Positions 25,512 to 34,006 of a stretch of 64,000 nucleotides of DNA are shown piece by piece. The stretch is taken from positions 1 through 64,000 of the forward strand of contig JBDKFK010000002.1 in assembly GCA_039798745.1 (NCBI GenBank), read 5' to 3'. Within the stretch, counting starts at the first letter, position 1. The number at the start of each line of letters is the position of its first letter. This DNA comes from JBDKFK01 sp039798745 (GTDB lineage Bacteria > Patescibacteriota > Microgenomatia > UBA1406 > GWC2-37-13). Below the pieces are notes generated by a model. That model had not been told where the DNA came from, made no database searches, and worked only from the letters and a program-made list of their open reading frames with translations. The translations under genes were made by a program, and so were the position numbers.

Positions 25512-26240
25512 ATGGCAAAATCTCTAAAAATTGCCGCAGTGGGTGATATTCATGTAGGTGAACATTCATTGGGCAAATACCGAAATCTATTTATAGACGC
25601 GTCGCGTGATGCCGATATTTTATTACTCTGTGGCGATCTAACCATAAGGGGATACCCTTCAGAAGCGAAGATACTTGTAGAAGATGCCTCGCATTGTAAG
25701 ATTCCTATTCTCGCAGTTCTAGGAAATCACGACTGTGAAGAAAAGAATGAAACAAAGATTACATCAATACTTGAAGCGGGTAATATTCGTGTTCTTAATG
25801 GAACGACCTATGAATTACAGGGTGTAGGGTTTGCAGGTGTAAAAGGATTTTGTGGTGGTTTTGACAAGTATGTACTTTCATCATGGGGAGAGATGGCAAT
25901 TAAGGATTTTGTCCTTGAGTGTGTAAATGAAGCCCTCAAACTCGAAAAGGCCATGGAGCTTCTTACAACAAAACATAAGGTAATTATTATGCACTATGCT
26001 CCCATACGCCAGACTGTTGAAGGAGAACCGCCCGAAATTTTTCCGTTTCTAGGGTGTTCACGGTTGGAAGAGCCGGTTAACAGATCAGACGCGTCAGTAG
26101 TCTTTCACGGCCACGCGCACCATGGAACGCTTGAGGGTAAGACCTCGCTGGATATACCTGTATATAATGTATCGCTGCCTCTTCTACAGCAACGTCAATG
26201 GAAAACGCCTTATTATGTATATGAAATTGCAGCTGAGTAG
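25512..26240 (+). CDS. Calcineurin-like metallophosphoesterase
   Basis: 242 residues. All metal-site blocks are visible: G-D-I-H-V-G (13-18), C-G-D-L-T (about 41-45), L-G-N-H-D (about 75-79), M-H-Y-A-P (about 160) and F-H-G-H-A-H-H (about 197-203). It belongs to the dimetal phosphatase/nuclease superfamily; specificity is not deducible. Coupled to the upstream nucleotidyltransferase gene. Confidence 0.88.
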   Translation: MAKSLKIAAVGDIHVGEHSLGKYRNLFIDASRDADILLLCGDLTIRGYPSEAKILVEDASHCKIPILAVLGNHDCEEKNETKITSILEAGNIRVLNGTTYELQGVGFAGVKGFCGGFDKYVLSSWGEMAIKDFVLECVNEALKLEKAMELLTTKHKVIIMHYAPIRQTVEGEPPEIFPFLGCSRLEEPVNRSDASVVFHGHAHHGTLEGKTSLDIPVYNVSLPLLQQRQWKTPYYVYEIAAE

Positions 26241-26242
26241 CT

Positions 26243-26428
26243 TCAAGGAAGAAAGAGTTTATATATCACGGTAAGGAGCGCGAGAAACACGAGGAGTCCG
26301 GTAAATATAACAATAGTTACAACATTAAATCCTTTTACCGCCGCTTTGGCAAGGTCAGTGAGCAATCGTTTGAGCCGTTCAAACGGCTGACTGGCAGGGA
26401 TTTCTGGGTAAGGATCGATAGGAGGCAT
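26243..26428 (-). CDS. Small single-pass membrane protein
   Basis: 61 residues with a Pro-rich N-terminus (PPIDPYPEIPASQP), an amphipathic stretch and a C-terminal membrane helix (about 37-58). It starts 3 bases after the stop of the CAP-domain gene and is probably co-transcribed. No family recognised. Confidence 0.6.
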   Translation of the reverse strand: MPPIDPYPEIPASQPFERLKRLLTDLAKAAVKGFNVVTIVIFTGLLVFLALLTVIYKLFLP

Positions 26429-26431
26429 AGG

Positions 26432-27067
26432 TTATTTGGGTGTATAGCTAGTAAAAAGCTCCACACATACATTATCATAACACGCTCCACAGCTATATTT
26501 CGCGTCACTTATGAGAGCCTTGTAATGGATAGGTGAACCAATCCACCAGTTCAAAGCATCCTGCTCGGAGGGTCCATATTTTACGTTTTCAGTCACCCAG
26601 TAAGGCAGATTACGGTTATAGAGTCCGCTGTGCAGCACTTTACCGGTCTGAAGCTCATTATAGGCTTCTTGGGCACGGGCTACGGCAAGTTCACAGAGAT
26701 TGGGATCTTTCTCAAAGGCAGGTAGTCCACGGTTGGCACGGAAGCTATTTACGAGGCTAAACACGGTATCGCCGTTCAGAGAGGTTGGTTTGTCCTTAGG
26801 CAGGGGGAAGCTGGTAAACTGGGCCAAAACTGTGCCTGTCTGAGGCTGAGCTTCGGTAGAGGCGGAAATATCGGCCAGTACATCCCTATTCTGGGATTTA
26901 GTGCATATGGTGTAGTTGAAAGAAGCCTGATTTGAGCTGATTTTTACCCCTCCCGGAGGCTCTTGTGCCTGTATATTTCCGGCTAAGGCTATAGTCAGTA
27001 GGCTTATCGCGAGTCCGGTGGTAAGCGATCTGGCGAACATGCGTGACAAGCAATTTGCTTTTAGCAT
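26432..27067 (-). CDS. Secreted CAP/SCP-domain protein
   Basis: 211 residues. A signal peptide (1-34, ending IQAQ) is followed by a variable region and a CAP domain (about 85-208). Domain features are L-V-N-S-F-R-A-N-R-G-L-P, an H-S-G-L metal-binding-type His, a VTENVKYG strand, and W-I-G-S-P-I-H-Y-K-A. Four Cys probably form disulfides. CAP proteins act outside the cell; roles vary, including lipid binding or proteolysis-like activity. The promoter is textbook: TTGACT, 17 bases, TATAAT on the minus strand at 27080-27108. Confidence 0.87.
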   Translation of the reverse strand: MLKANCLSRMFARSLTTGLAISLLTIALAGNIQAQEPPGGVKISSNQASFNYTICTKSQNRDVLADISASTEAQPQTGTVLAQFTSFPLPKDKPTSLNGDTVFSLVNSFRANRGLPAFEKDPNLCELAVARAQEAYNELQTGKVLHSGLYNRNLPYWVTENVKYGPSEQDALNWWIGSPIHYKALISDAKYSCGACYDNVCVELFTSYTPK

Positions 27068-27079
27068 ATTTACATATGG

Positions 27080-27108
27080 ATTATATCAAAATTAGCCTTA
27101 AAAGTCAA
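27080..27108 (-). promoter_or_regulatory. Sigma-70-type promoter of the CAP-domain gene
   Basis: Minus strand TTGACT (27103-27108), 17-base spacer, TATAAT (27080-27085). Confidence 0.8.
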
Positions 27109-27199
27109 GTTTTAGGTAGATTATAAAATAACCTATAGTATGAATATTATTACATAAAATATGTTACTCATATGAGCTCGCTCATGGTACAATAACAGT

Positions 27200-27697
27200 A
27201 TGAGTCGTACAGATTCTCCTGCAGAGTTCATGCAGAAGTTTGTTGCCGGATCGGTGCCTCAGGCGATGGAGGGATTCTACCGTGGTGAGCTTACTCATAC
27301 ATTTCCCCGTTCGTTACCCGAATCACTTGGCAGTTTGTTACTAAAAGTTTGGCTTCCCTGGCTGGGAAAGTGCTGGTATCCGCAGGTACAGATGGGTGAC
27401 AACATACTGCCACTCTATTTGCAGAGATTTTTTCTTATGAAGTATGGTGAGACCTACGATTTTCGGGCGGGTTTCGGAGGGTTTCATGCGCTCCCATTTA
27501 GTCTGTCTGTGCAGCAGGGCCTTGACGATCCCATTCAGGTGATGCGGCTTACCTATAACCTTGAACAAAATCCTGCCATTGTAAGATCTGTCGTTGATGA
27601 GCTTGTTGATGCCGGGAATAACACATTTCTCGGTAAGGCATATGTTATAAAGGACAATACTCCCCGTCTTGTCGCCTGCTTTACATTATTTAAGTAA
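27200..27697 (+). CDS. Hypothetical protein
   Basis: 165 residues, soluble, no recognised domain. Features are W-L-P-W-L-G-K-C-W-Y and two tracts rich in aromatic residues (about 52-62 and 70-98). It looks like a small alpha/beta protein. TACAAT 6 bases before the ATG (27188-27193) suggests a leaderless mRNA. The ABC exporter begins 7 bases after its stop, so the two are probably one operon and it may assist or be controlled with that exporter. Confidence 0.7.
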   Translation: MSRTDSPAEFMQKFVAGSVPQAMEGFYRGELTHTFPRSLPESLGSLLLKVWLPWLGKCWYPQVQMGDNILPLYLQRFFLMKYGETYDFRAGFGGFHALPFSLSVQQGLDDPIQVMRLTYNLEQNPAIVRSVVDELVDAGNNTFLGKAYVIKDNTPRLVACFTLFK

Positions 27698-27704
27698 TCT
27701 ATCT

Positions 27705-29471
27705 ATGAAAAATATCGGAAAGATCATCACGTTGTCTAAACCATTGCATAAACTTGTCGGTCTGTTAAGTTTTCTTATACTGATTGGTTCATTTGTCGAG
27801 TTGGTCTCTCCTCTGCTTTCCAAGTATATCGTTGATGAGATCGTAGCCAGCGTACAGCATCAGGGTGGCAATCTCAGTAAGCTTATCTGGCTCATTTTTA
27901 TCGCGTTTCTCGCGAATGTGGTGGGTTCTGTGCTTACCTCGGTTACTGAGCGGCTTGGCGATCATTTTGCGGGTCGTCTGAGAAAGTTTCTTACCGAAAA
28001 GTTTTACGGTAAAGTTCTTACACTTCCTCAAAGTTACTTTGATTCGGAAATATCAGGAAAAATTGTAAACCAGCTCAACCGAGGCATAAGTACAATTCAG
28101 ATTTTCATGAATACGTCGTCAAACTTTATGCTTCCTATGTTTCTTCAGAGTTTTTTGACAATAGCGGTACTCATGTATTACAGCATTCCTGTCGCTGTAT
28201 TTACGTTTATTCTCTTTCCTATTTACCTTGTGCTTAGCCACTATTCCGCGAAGAAATGGGGCGAGGAAGAGCTTAAAAAGAATAAGATAGAGGATAGTAT
28301 AAGAGGCAGAATACACGAAGTCATCAGTAATATCCGACTGGTAAAAAGTTTCAATAACGAAAAGAACGAGTTTGGATTCATCTCAAAGAATCTTTCTGAC
28401 AGCAACACAATATACGCGCGTCAGAGTCGCACATTTCATATTTTTAATTTTTATAGAAACATAAGTCTTAATATTATTCTCGCGGCGATCAATGTGATCG
28501 TTTTTTATAACACGTTTAAAGGCACATTAACTATCGGTGAGATGGTCCTTATTTTGCAGCTGGTAAATCAGGCGCGGCGTCCACTGTTTGCCATGTCTTT
28601 TATATTATCCCGAATCCAGGAGGCCGAGAGCGGCTCCAAGGAGTATATCGAGATAATGGATCTGCAATCAACGGAACATTTTGATACTCAGTACGATCAA
28701 AAGAAAGTAAAGAATCCCGAGATTGAGTTTAACCATGTTTCGTTTAAGTACGATACATCACAGATGGTGCTCAAGGATGTTACCTTTAAAATAGCTAAGA
28801 ACGAAACGGTTGCTCTAGTTGGCCATAGCGGCGTAGGTAAGTCAACTATAGTTAATCTGATACTAAAGTTTTATAATCCCACAGAAGGATCTATTCGGAT
28901 GAATGGGAGTTCATATGAAGAGCTGAACCATCGCTTTATACGCAACAACATCGCGCTCGTTTTCCAGGAAAATGAGCTCTTCTCCTCTACTATCCGTAAC
29001 AATATCGCGTATGGACATAAGGCAGACGAAAAAGATATTATTAAAGCCCTTAAACAGGCGAACGCGTATGATTTTGTAATGAAGCTGCCCCAGGGGATAG
29101 ATTCCGAAGTGGGAGAACGCGGAGTCCGTTTGTCCGGCGGTCAGAAACAGCGTATACAGATAGCCCGTGCTATTCTCAAAGACGCGCCTATTCTTATTCT
29201 CGACGAAGCAACCAGCAGTCTTGACTCTAAGTCTGAAAACGAGGTACAGGAAGCGCTGGAGAATCTTATGAAGGATCGATTAGTTATCATCATAGCGCAT
29301 CGTTTCTCCACTATTCAGAACACAAACAAGATTCTTGTCGTAGACAATGGAGAGATCGTCGATTCGGGAAGTCCGAAAGAGTTATCTATGCGTCCGGGTA
29401 TTTATGCTGATCTTCTGAAGTATCAGGTAGAAGGAAACAAGAAACTTTTGCAGTCGTTTGATCTATATTAA
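27705..29471 (+). CDS. ABC exporter, fused membrane and ATPase domains
   Basis: 588 residues from the ATG at 27705; a longer frame overlaps the upstream gene. Residues about 1-320 form six membrane helices of a type I exporter. The nucleotide-binding domain follows: Walker A G-H-S-G-V-G-K-S-T (about 378-386), Q-loop FQEN, signature L-S-G-G-Q-K-Q-R, Walker B LILILDEATSSLD and the switch His in IIAHR. A homodimer or heterodimer exporting lipid, peptide or drug is expected. The C-terminus overlaps the convergent gene by 3 bases. Confidence 0.93.
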   Translation: MKNIGKIITLSKPLHKLVGLLSFLILIGSFVELVSPLLSKYIVDEIVASVQHQGGNLSKLIWLIFIAFLANVVGSVLTSVTERLGDHFAGRLRKFLTEKFYGKVLTLPQSYFDSEISGKIVNQLNRGISTIQIFMNTSSNFMLPMFLQSFLTIAVLMYYSIPVAVFTFILFPIYLVLSHYSAKKWGEEELKKNKIEDSIRGRIHEVISNIRLVKSFNNEKNEFGFISKNLSDSNTIYARQSRTFHIFNFYRNISLNIILAAINVIVFYNTFKGTLTIGEMVLILQLVNQARRPLFAMSFILSRIQEAESGSKEYIEIMDLQSTEHFDTQYDQKKVKNPEIEFNHVSFKYDTSQMVLKDVTFKIAKNETVALVGHSGVGKSTIVNLILKFYNPTEGSIRMNGSSYEELNHRFIRNNIALVFQENELFSSTIRNNIAYGHKADEKDIIKALKQANAYDFVMKLPQGIDSEVGERGVRLSGGQKQRIQIARAILKDAPILILDEATSSLDSKSENEVQEALENLMKDRLVIIIAHRFSTIQNTNKILVVDNGEIVDSGSPKELSMRPGIYADLLKYQVEGNKKLLQSFDLY

Positions 29472-29662
29472 GCTTTTTTTTGCGAAGCCTCTGGAGTAGT
29501 GCTTTTTTCATCTCGGACTATTGCCTGGGCTATAGTATTGAATACAGCCATAACGGCCTCAGGGAACGGTTTGTTTTTCAATATATCAAAGAGAGACGTG
29601 GTGCTCTCTTTACCCGTTGGTGTATCTTCAAGGTGTTTGGGCATACGTGGGTACAAAGGCAT
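29468..29662 (-). CDS. Possible small soluble protein downstream of the 335-residue gene
   Basis: 64 residues, hydrophilic with a central amphipathic segment (FPEAVMAVFNTIAQAIV). It overlaps the end of the upstream gene by 35 bases. An internal start at 29644 would shorten this. A TATACT box lies 11 bases before the ATG inside the upstream gene. The composition is protein-like rather than antisense noise, but no homologue is recognised. Confidence 0.45.
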   Translation of the reverse strand: MPLYPRMPKHLEDTPTGKESTTSLFDILKNKPFPEAVMAVFNTIAQAIVRDEKSTTPEASQKKA

Positions 29663-30635
29663 GTAATTTTTTTAGTATATCAGTGCTTATAGCATCATGA
29701 GCGAAAGTGCCTAGTAAGTTTATATTCTGGTCATCTGCAGGTACGCGTATTTCTACATGTTTCACCATAGTTTCGTTTACTTTCAGAATGCCTTTTAGTC
29801 CATTAACTACGTCCATATTACGGGTAATCATTGCCATTTCAGTCACAGAGACAGCATCAGCATCTTTATTGGCAAGCTGGCTGGCAAATGCGTATGTCTT
29901 CATGTCTACAAGTATTGGTGCGCTCTGGGGCGGCGGAGATATGGCCACAAAGTCTGTTTTATTCATAACATCCCATTCATGTACCTCAGTCCGATCCTCC
30001 GGGTCCGGGACAATTATGTCAAATCCCTGTTGTTTGAGAAGTCTCATGGTGGCGGCCTGGGCACGAGCGGCATTTAACATTTTGCTTAACTCACGACCAA
30101 ACGGATTATCTCGACTAGCTAGAGCATTTGCAGTCTGGATAAATATTGCCGCGTTAAGGCGATCCTTATCGGTAGCCTGTGGTGATGAAACCGCGTAAAT
30201 ACTGTCAGCCAAACGTTGATTGAACACAGCGACATCTGTTAGAAGTTCTCTAACCTGCTCGTCATCATTCACTCTTCTTGCTTTCTCAATGTCTGCCTGT
30301 ATGGCTAGTGCATCAGCATAATCATATGAAATATCGGTAAATTTGCCAAAAAAGTGTTTAAGCACATTTAATTCGTTGGCAAATGCCCTGTTAAACATTA
30401 TTTCTTCGCTTTGTAGTGCAGATTCGGGCTTATTATTCATAGCCCATGTTATAAGCGCGGATACTGCAGTTTCATAGTTAACCGGTTTACCTGTCTTTCG
30501 ATCGACAGCAAATTTGCCGAGACATGTTCCTATAGCGTTTGCTACAGATTCCGGTCGAGGGATACGTTCTATAGCAGGCTTTTCTTTATCTTTTTCGTTG
30601 AAATACCCAATTTTCAGTCCTTCTACTGAATCCAT
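29628..30635 (-). CDS. Hypothetical protein with a possible PD-(D/E)XK nuclease-like C-terminus
   Basis: 335 residues. The N-terminal two thirds are helical (long Ala/Asn/Glu-rich segments). At about 220-255 there is E-W-D-V-M-N-K-T-D-F-V-A-I followed by P-I-L-V-D-M-K-T-Y, which has the spacing of the D...(D/E)xK catalytic core of restriction-endonuclease-like folds. This is inference from a short motif. TATACT 7 bases before the ATG (30643-30648) indicates leaderless expression. No partner methylase or toxin is nearby. Confidence 0.65.
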   Translation of the reverse strand: MDSVEGLKIGYFNEKDKEKPAIERIPRPESVANAIGTCLGKFAVDRKTGKPVNYETAVSALITWAMNNKPESALQSEEIMFNRAFANELNVLKHFFGKFTDISYDYADALAIQADIEKARRVNDDEQVRELLTDVAVFNQRLADSIYAVSSPQATDKDRLNAAIFIQTANALASRDNPFGRELSKMLNAARAQAATMRLLKQQGFDIIVPDPEDRTEVHEWDVMNKTDFVAISPPPQSAPILVDMKTYAFASQLANKDADAVSVTEMAMITRNMDVVNGLKGILKVNETMVKHVEIRVPADDQNINLLGTFAHDAISTDILKKLHAFVPTYAQTP

Positions 30636-30667
30636 ATGTAAGAGTATAAATTATCTCCGGTTAATAG

Positions 30668-30997
30668 TCACGCAATAAAATGGTTATGCACCAATGCCTG
30701 AAGCTCTTTCGGCAAGGGTAGGAGTTTTTGGGATGTGTGTATATCTTCAGCCCATTTGATAATCGACTCAAGTGTTGAAATATCGTATACATTGGTTAGC
30801 GTGTACGTAGCATTTTTCGTAAGAATACGCATGCTTACCGCTTCTTCACACTGCCCCATACAACGGCTAAATATAAGGCCGACAGATTTCCAGATTCCTT
30901 TTTCGCGCCACAATGTTTGAAGAGAGTCTTTACTTATCGGAAGTGTCGATTCACACGAACCGCCGCCGCAGATTATTACTTCGGCAAATACCATCAT
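30668..30997 (-). CDS. Thioredoxin-like [2Fe-2S] ferredoxin
   Basis: 109 residues from the ATG at 30997; an upstream in-frame ATG at 31012 lies inside the NUDIX gene. Two Cys pairs, I-C-G-G-G-S-C-E (about 10-17) and R-C-M-G-Q-C-E-E-A-V (about 45-54), resemble the shortened C...C / C-x3-C ligand set of thioredoxin-fold [2Fe-2S] proteins (NuoE C-terminal or 2Fe2S-Shethna type). It would act as a small soluble electron carrier. The start overlaps or abuts the NUDIX stop, so the genes are co-transcribed. Confidence 0.7.
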   Translation of the reverse strand: MMVFAEVIICGGGSCESTLPISKDSLQTLWREKGIWKSVGLIFSRCMGQCEEAVSMRILTKNATYTLTNVYDISTLESIIKWAEDIHTSQKLLPLPKELQALVHNHFIA

Positions 30998-30998
30998 A

Positions 30999-31550
30999 TT
31001 ATTTGTGTGCAAATAACAGCGTTTTGAAGTCGTTGAGAGTTCCGTTCATTTTCATGCGCAGCATATCAGTAACGAAGTCTCCCTTATATTCATCGCCTGT
31101 TATAAAATCGCAAAAGTCTTCAAACGCAAACTCCATCACTTCAATTTTTTCCCCTGCGTCAAGTGTGGGCTCCGCCACTTTGCGACAGTTGCGGGCTATG
31201 TAGTAATAAATACTCCAGTCAATTTTATGAAGAGGATCATATGTTCTAAAAAGTTCCCAGTCGTCAGATTCATATCCTGTCTCTTCCAGGAGTTCCCGTT
31301 TGGCACCTTCAAGAGGGTCTTCCCCTTCTTCTACACGTCCGCCCGGCAGTGAAAAATAGTTATGTTTATTTGGTTGACTTTCTTTTGTTACAAGAACCTT
31401 TTCTCCAACGGTTGCGATAATCTGATTTGTATCCGGGCGTTTAAGCATCTCAAAGGTCTGATGTGTGCCGTCAAACATTTCCTGTTCCCATTGGTAGGTA
31501 TTAAATATTTCTCCTTTAAAGACGAGTTTCGCGTGTGGTGGTAGTTTCAT
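30999..31550 (-). CDS. NUDIX hydrolase (ADP-sugar-pyrophosphatase-like)
   Basis: 183 residues from the ATG at 31550. The longer frame to 31613 reads through a palindromic repeat and is rejected. The Nudix box is complete: G-G-R-V-E-E-G-E-D-P-L then R-E-L-L-E-E-T-G. The N-terminal F-N-T-Y-Q-W-E-Q-E-M-F-D-G-T strand is like ADP-ribose/ADP-sugar pyrophosphatases. It probably hydrolyses a nucleoside diphosphate derivative. Confidence 0.87.
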   Translation of the reverse strand: MKLPPHAKLVFKGEIFNTYQWEQEMFDGTHQTFEMLKRPDTNQIIATVGEKVLVTKESQPNKHNYFSLPGGRVEEGEDPLEGAKRELLEETGYESDDWELFRTYDPLHKIDWSIYYYIARNCRKVAEPTLDAGEKIEVMEFAFEDFCDFITGDEYKGDFVTDMLRMKMNGTLNDFKTLLFAHK

Positions 31551-31565
31551 ATGATATATACTATT

Positions 31566-31662
31566 GTCATTGCGAACGATCCGGTGGCTCTGATCGTGAA
31601 GCAATCCTGGCAAGATTGCTTCGCTCCATCAAGCCTATCAGGCTCCGCTCGCAATGACATCA
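31566..31662. repeat. Palindromic intergenic repeat (TGTCATTGCGA family)
   Basis: Outer inverted ends TGTCATTGCGA / TCGCAATGACA enclose an inner hairpin GAAGCAATC-CTGGCAA-GATTGCTTC. This class of element, with CGCAATGAC ends and GATTGCTTC cores, is widespread in bacterial genomes. Here it lies between two NUDIX genes and touches the end of the second. Confidence 0.8.
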
Positions 31663-32055
31663 ATCAATATAATCCATAACAATATTGCCCATAATATTGG
31701 CAAACTTTAATGTTTTTATCTCTTCTCTGTTGAATAATCTCATCTCCTCACCTTCACCAAGTGTTAGCTTTTCAATAGGTGTGGTAAGTTTTGCTGTATA
31801 TATATACTTTACATTCGCATGAATGTCACCATGCATACAGTGATATTTTCTGTAAAACGTATAATCTTTAAGATCCAGGTTCAGTTCTTCTTTTACTTCC
31901 CGCACTAATGCCTGTTCCGGAGTCTCCCCTTCTTCCACATGTCCGCCAAATATATCCCAGTGATGGGGAAACGGAAGGTTGGGTTTGTTATCACGCAGCA
32001 TAAGAAGGATCTCCCCTTTTTCGTTTTCAAGGATAACCGACGCAATTGTGATCAT
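31660..32055 (-). CDS. NUDIX hydrolase (MutT-like)
   Basis: 131 residues. Complete Nudix box G-G-H-V-E-E-G-E-T-P-E-Q-A then R-E-V-K-E-E-L (about 37-59). The small single-domain form is typical of MutT/Ap4A/dNTP-cleaning enzymes. The TATAAT (32062-32067) ends 6 bases before the ATG, giving a leaderless transcript divergent from obg. Confidence 0.88.
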   Translation of the reverse strand: MITIASVILENEKGEILLMLRDNKPNLPFPHHWDIFGGHVEEGETPEQALVREVKEELNLDLKDYTFYRKYHCMHGDIHANVKYIYTAKLTTPIEKLTLGEGEEMRLFNREEIKTLKFANIMGNIVMDYID

Positions 32056-32061
32056 GGCTCT

Positions 32062-32094
32062 ATTATACTCTATTGAGGCTTCGCAGTGTATAAT
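32062..32094. promoter_or_regulatory. Symmetric divergent leaderless promoters
   Basis: Both strands carry TATAATAGAG-N2-ATG. The minus copy is at 32062-32067 for the NUDIX gene and the plus copy at 32089-32094 for obg. In each case 6 bases separate the box from the start codon, so transcription should begin at or next to the ATG. Confidence 0.75.
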
Positions 32095-32100
32095 AGAGAT

Positions 32101-33045
32101 ATGTTAGTAGACGAAACATATATTACCGTTACAGGCGGCAAAGGTGGAGATGGGAGATCTTCGTTTTTCCCCGGTAAGGGCAAAACCAGTCCAGACGGTG
32201 GAACAGGTGGAGACGGAGGCAGCGTAATCGTGCGTATGAATCCTCAAATGTACTCCTTACACCGGTTTGCCGAGCAAAAAATCTTCAAAGCTGAGCCTGG
32301 TGGACTCGGACAGGGATTCAGGCGACAAGGCAAGGCTGGCAAAGATCTTATCCTCGAGATGCCGTTAGGGACATCACTTATAGATCAGGAAACCCGCGAG
32401 GTAATAGAACTTACCAAAGAACGCACTGAATTTGTCATCTGTCATGGTGGTAAAGGTGGAAGAGGCAATGACTGTTTTAAGTCATCAACCAATGTCGCAC
32501 CCCGTTATGCCGAAGATGGACGGCCGGGTGAAGAGCGTCATTTTAAACTGGTCATGAAGATGATTGCTGATTATGGACTCGTAGGACTCCCTAACGCCGG
32601 AAAAAGCAGCCTGCTGAATGAACTCACCAAAGCCCACGCGCGAGTTGCAGATTACGCGTTTACTACACTTGAACCCAATCTAGGAGCAATAAACGGCAAA
32701 ATCATGGCCGATATTCCGGGGCTTATTGAGGGCGCCTCACATGGCAAGGGTCTGGGTGTGCGGTTTTTAAAACATATAGAGAAAGTATCATTGCTTATTC
32801 ATTGTATTGCTGCCGATTCTAAGGATGTGCTTAAAGATTATGAAGTGGTAGAGAAAGAACTTGAGGCCTTTCAACCAGGATTGACAAAAAAGTCAGAGAT
32901 AATACTTCTTACTAAAATTGATTTGGTTACCGAAAACGAAGTGAAGAAAAAAATAAAAGCGCTTAGTGTTTTTGAAAAAAAAATACTTCCCATATCTATT
33001 TACGACTGGGACAAGCTTCAGGAGTTTAAATCGCTTCTTGTATAA
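32101..33045 (+). CDS. obg: GTPase Obg, lacking the C-terminal OCT domain
   Basis: 314 residues from the ATG at 32101. An upstream in-frame ATG (32086) is inside the promoter. The Gly-rich Obg fold occupies about 1-156 (GGKGGDG, GGTGGDGG, GGKGGRGN). The GTPase domain has G1 G-L-P-N-A-G-K-S-S, G3 D-I-P-G-L-I-E-G and G4 T-K-I-D. It ends at the G domain, so the OCT extension of many Obg proteins is absent. It acts in 50S ribosome assembly and stress control. Confidence 0.95.
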   Translation: MLVDETYITVTGGKGGDGRSSFFPGKGKTSPDGGTGGDGGSVIVRMNPQMYSLHRFAEQKIFKAEPGGLGQGFRRQGKAGKDLILEMPLGTSLIDQETREVIELTKERTEFVICHGGKGGRGNDCFKSSTNVAPRYAEDGRPGEERHFKLVMKMIADYGLVGLPNAGKSSLLNELTKAHARVADYAFTTLEPNLGAINGKIMADIPGLIEGASHGKGLGVRFLKHIEKVSLLIHCIAADSKDVLKDYEVVEKELEAFQPGLTKKSEIILLTKIDLVTENEVKKKIKALSVFEKKILPISIYDWDKLQEFKSLLV

Positions 33046-33192
33046 CTAGCCTCCGCCCGGATGGTGTTTCCATTCATGATCCATCATCGAGGCAGCAGCT
33101 TCATGCGATAGTTTCCTCGCTTTTCGATGTTCTTCCTGTGTATCTTTCCGTTTTTTTTGCTCTTCCTGGGTTTTATGGGTACTGGTCAACAT
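33046..33192 (-). CDS. Tiny charged protein ending in Gly-Gly-Gly
   Basis: 48 residues. GGAGGTGA 5 bases before the ATG at 33192 selects this start; the frame runs on to 33243 without a site. It is highly charged and helical (QEEQKKRKDTQEEHRKAR) and ends WKHHPGGG. There is no membrane segment and no recognised family. The strong site implies good expression. The C-terminal tri-Gly is unusual and invites comparison with small protein modifiers, but nothing else in the sequence supports that. Confidence 0.65.
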   Translation of the reverse strand: MLTSTHKTQEEQKKRKDTQEEHRKARKLSHEAAASMMDHEWKHHPGGG

Positions 33193-33322
33193 TTCGTTCA
33201 CCTCCATCCCTTTACTAAAATAATATATATATTCACCTATCATAATTACTATACCTCACTGTAATGATAGGTGCTACCGGTAAGATATGGACATGAAAAT
33301 GGTAATAGATGAGTAAGATGTG

Positions 33323-33922
33323 TTAGAAGAATTTATTCTTTTGGGCTTCGATTATGTTTTGTAGTGTTCGTACCCGCGCAGCCTGCTGTTTTGAATCAGA
33401 TAACAAGAGTTGCTTGTATAATAGTTCCGGAAATATACTCCGTATTTCCTCTTTGTAGAGCTTGCCGGTTGTGGGTATACGATAACCTGTTATTTCTATG
33501 TTCTGGCCGGCTCGTATCGCGGTAAGGACAACGGGTGTGCTGAGTTCAGTTCCTTTCTCAACTATACCATTGTTTTTAGTATATTCCTGACATACTGCCC
33601 ATACATACACATAAATAGTCAACTCTTCCTGTCGTGATCCGAGCATTTCCTGAGCACAAAGAGTAATTCCTTCAGCACTTCGTTGCGCCACATGTTTAGC
33701 CAAATATGTTTCAACAGTATCTTTGATTACAGGTTCAGATAACTTAGCGGAGTTAGTGGCTACGGCGCTATCCATTAAACCAGAAACCGCGCCAGGAGCC
33801 TGGCTTTTTATAGCACTATTGATAGCCGACTCTTCAGGAGACGTCATTATCATAAGGCCGCCTGCAACAACAGTCACAAGGATGACCATAATAAAAGATA
33901 GTTTAGAACGTGATATACGCAT
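33323..33922 (-). CDS. Membrane-anchored or secreted hypothetical protein
   Basis: 199 residues with an N-terminal hydrophobic segment (about 8-27) and an extracytoplasmic helical/strand domain holding two Cys (CAQEML and AVCQEY). No Thr/Pro linker and no known domain. A TATAAT box lies about 25 bases before the ATG. It stands alone between a 131-bp and an 84-bp gap. Confidence 0.65.
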   Translation of the reverse strand: MRISRSKLSFIMVILVTVVAGGLMIMTSPEESAINSAIKSQAPGAVSGLMDSAVATNSAKLSEPVIKDTVETYLAKHVAQRSAEGITLCAQEMLGSRQEELTIYVYVWAVCQEYTKNNGIVEKGTELSTPVVLTAIRAGQNIEITGYRIPTTGKLYKEEIRSIFPELLYKQLLLSDSKQQAARVRTLQNIIEAQKNKFF

Positions 33923-34006
33923 AGTTTATGTAGCTTTCAACACGTATATTATACTATTTATACCTACTATAAAGCAAATTGCCTGCCCGGGCAGACGCGA
34001 GCGACG

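Noticed and set aside
31551..31613. N-terminal extension of the NUDIX protein
   Set aside because: The extra codons come from a palindromic intergenic repeat; the family start fits the ATG at 31550.
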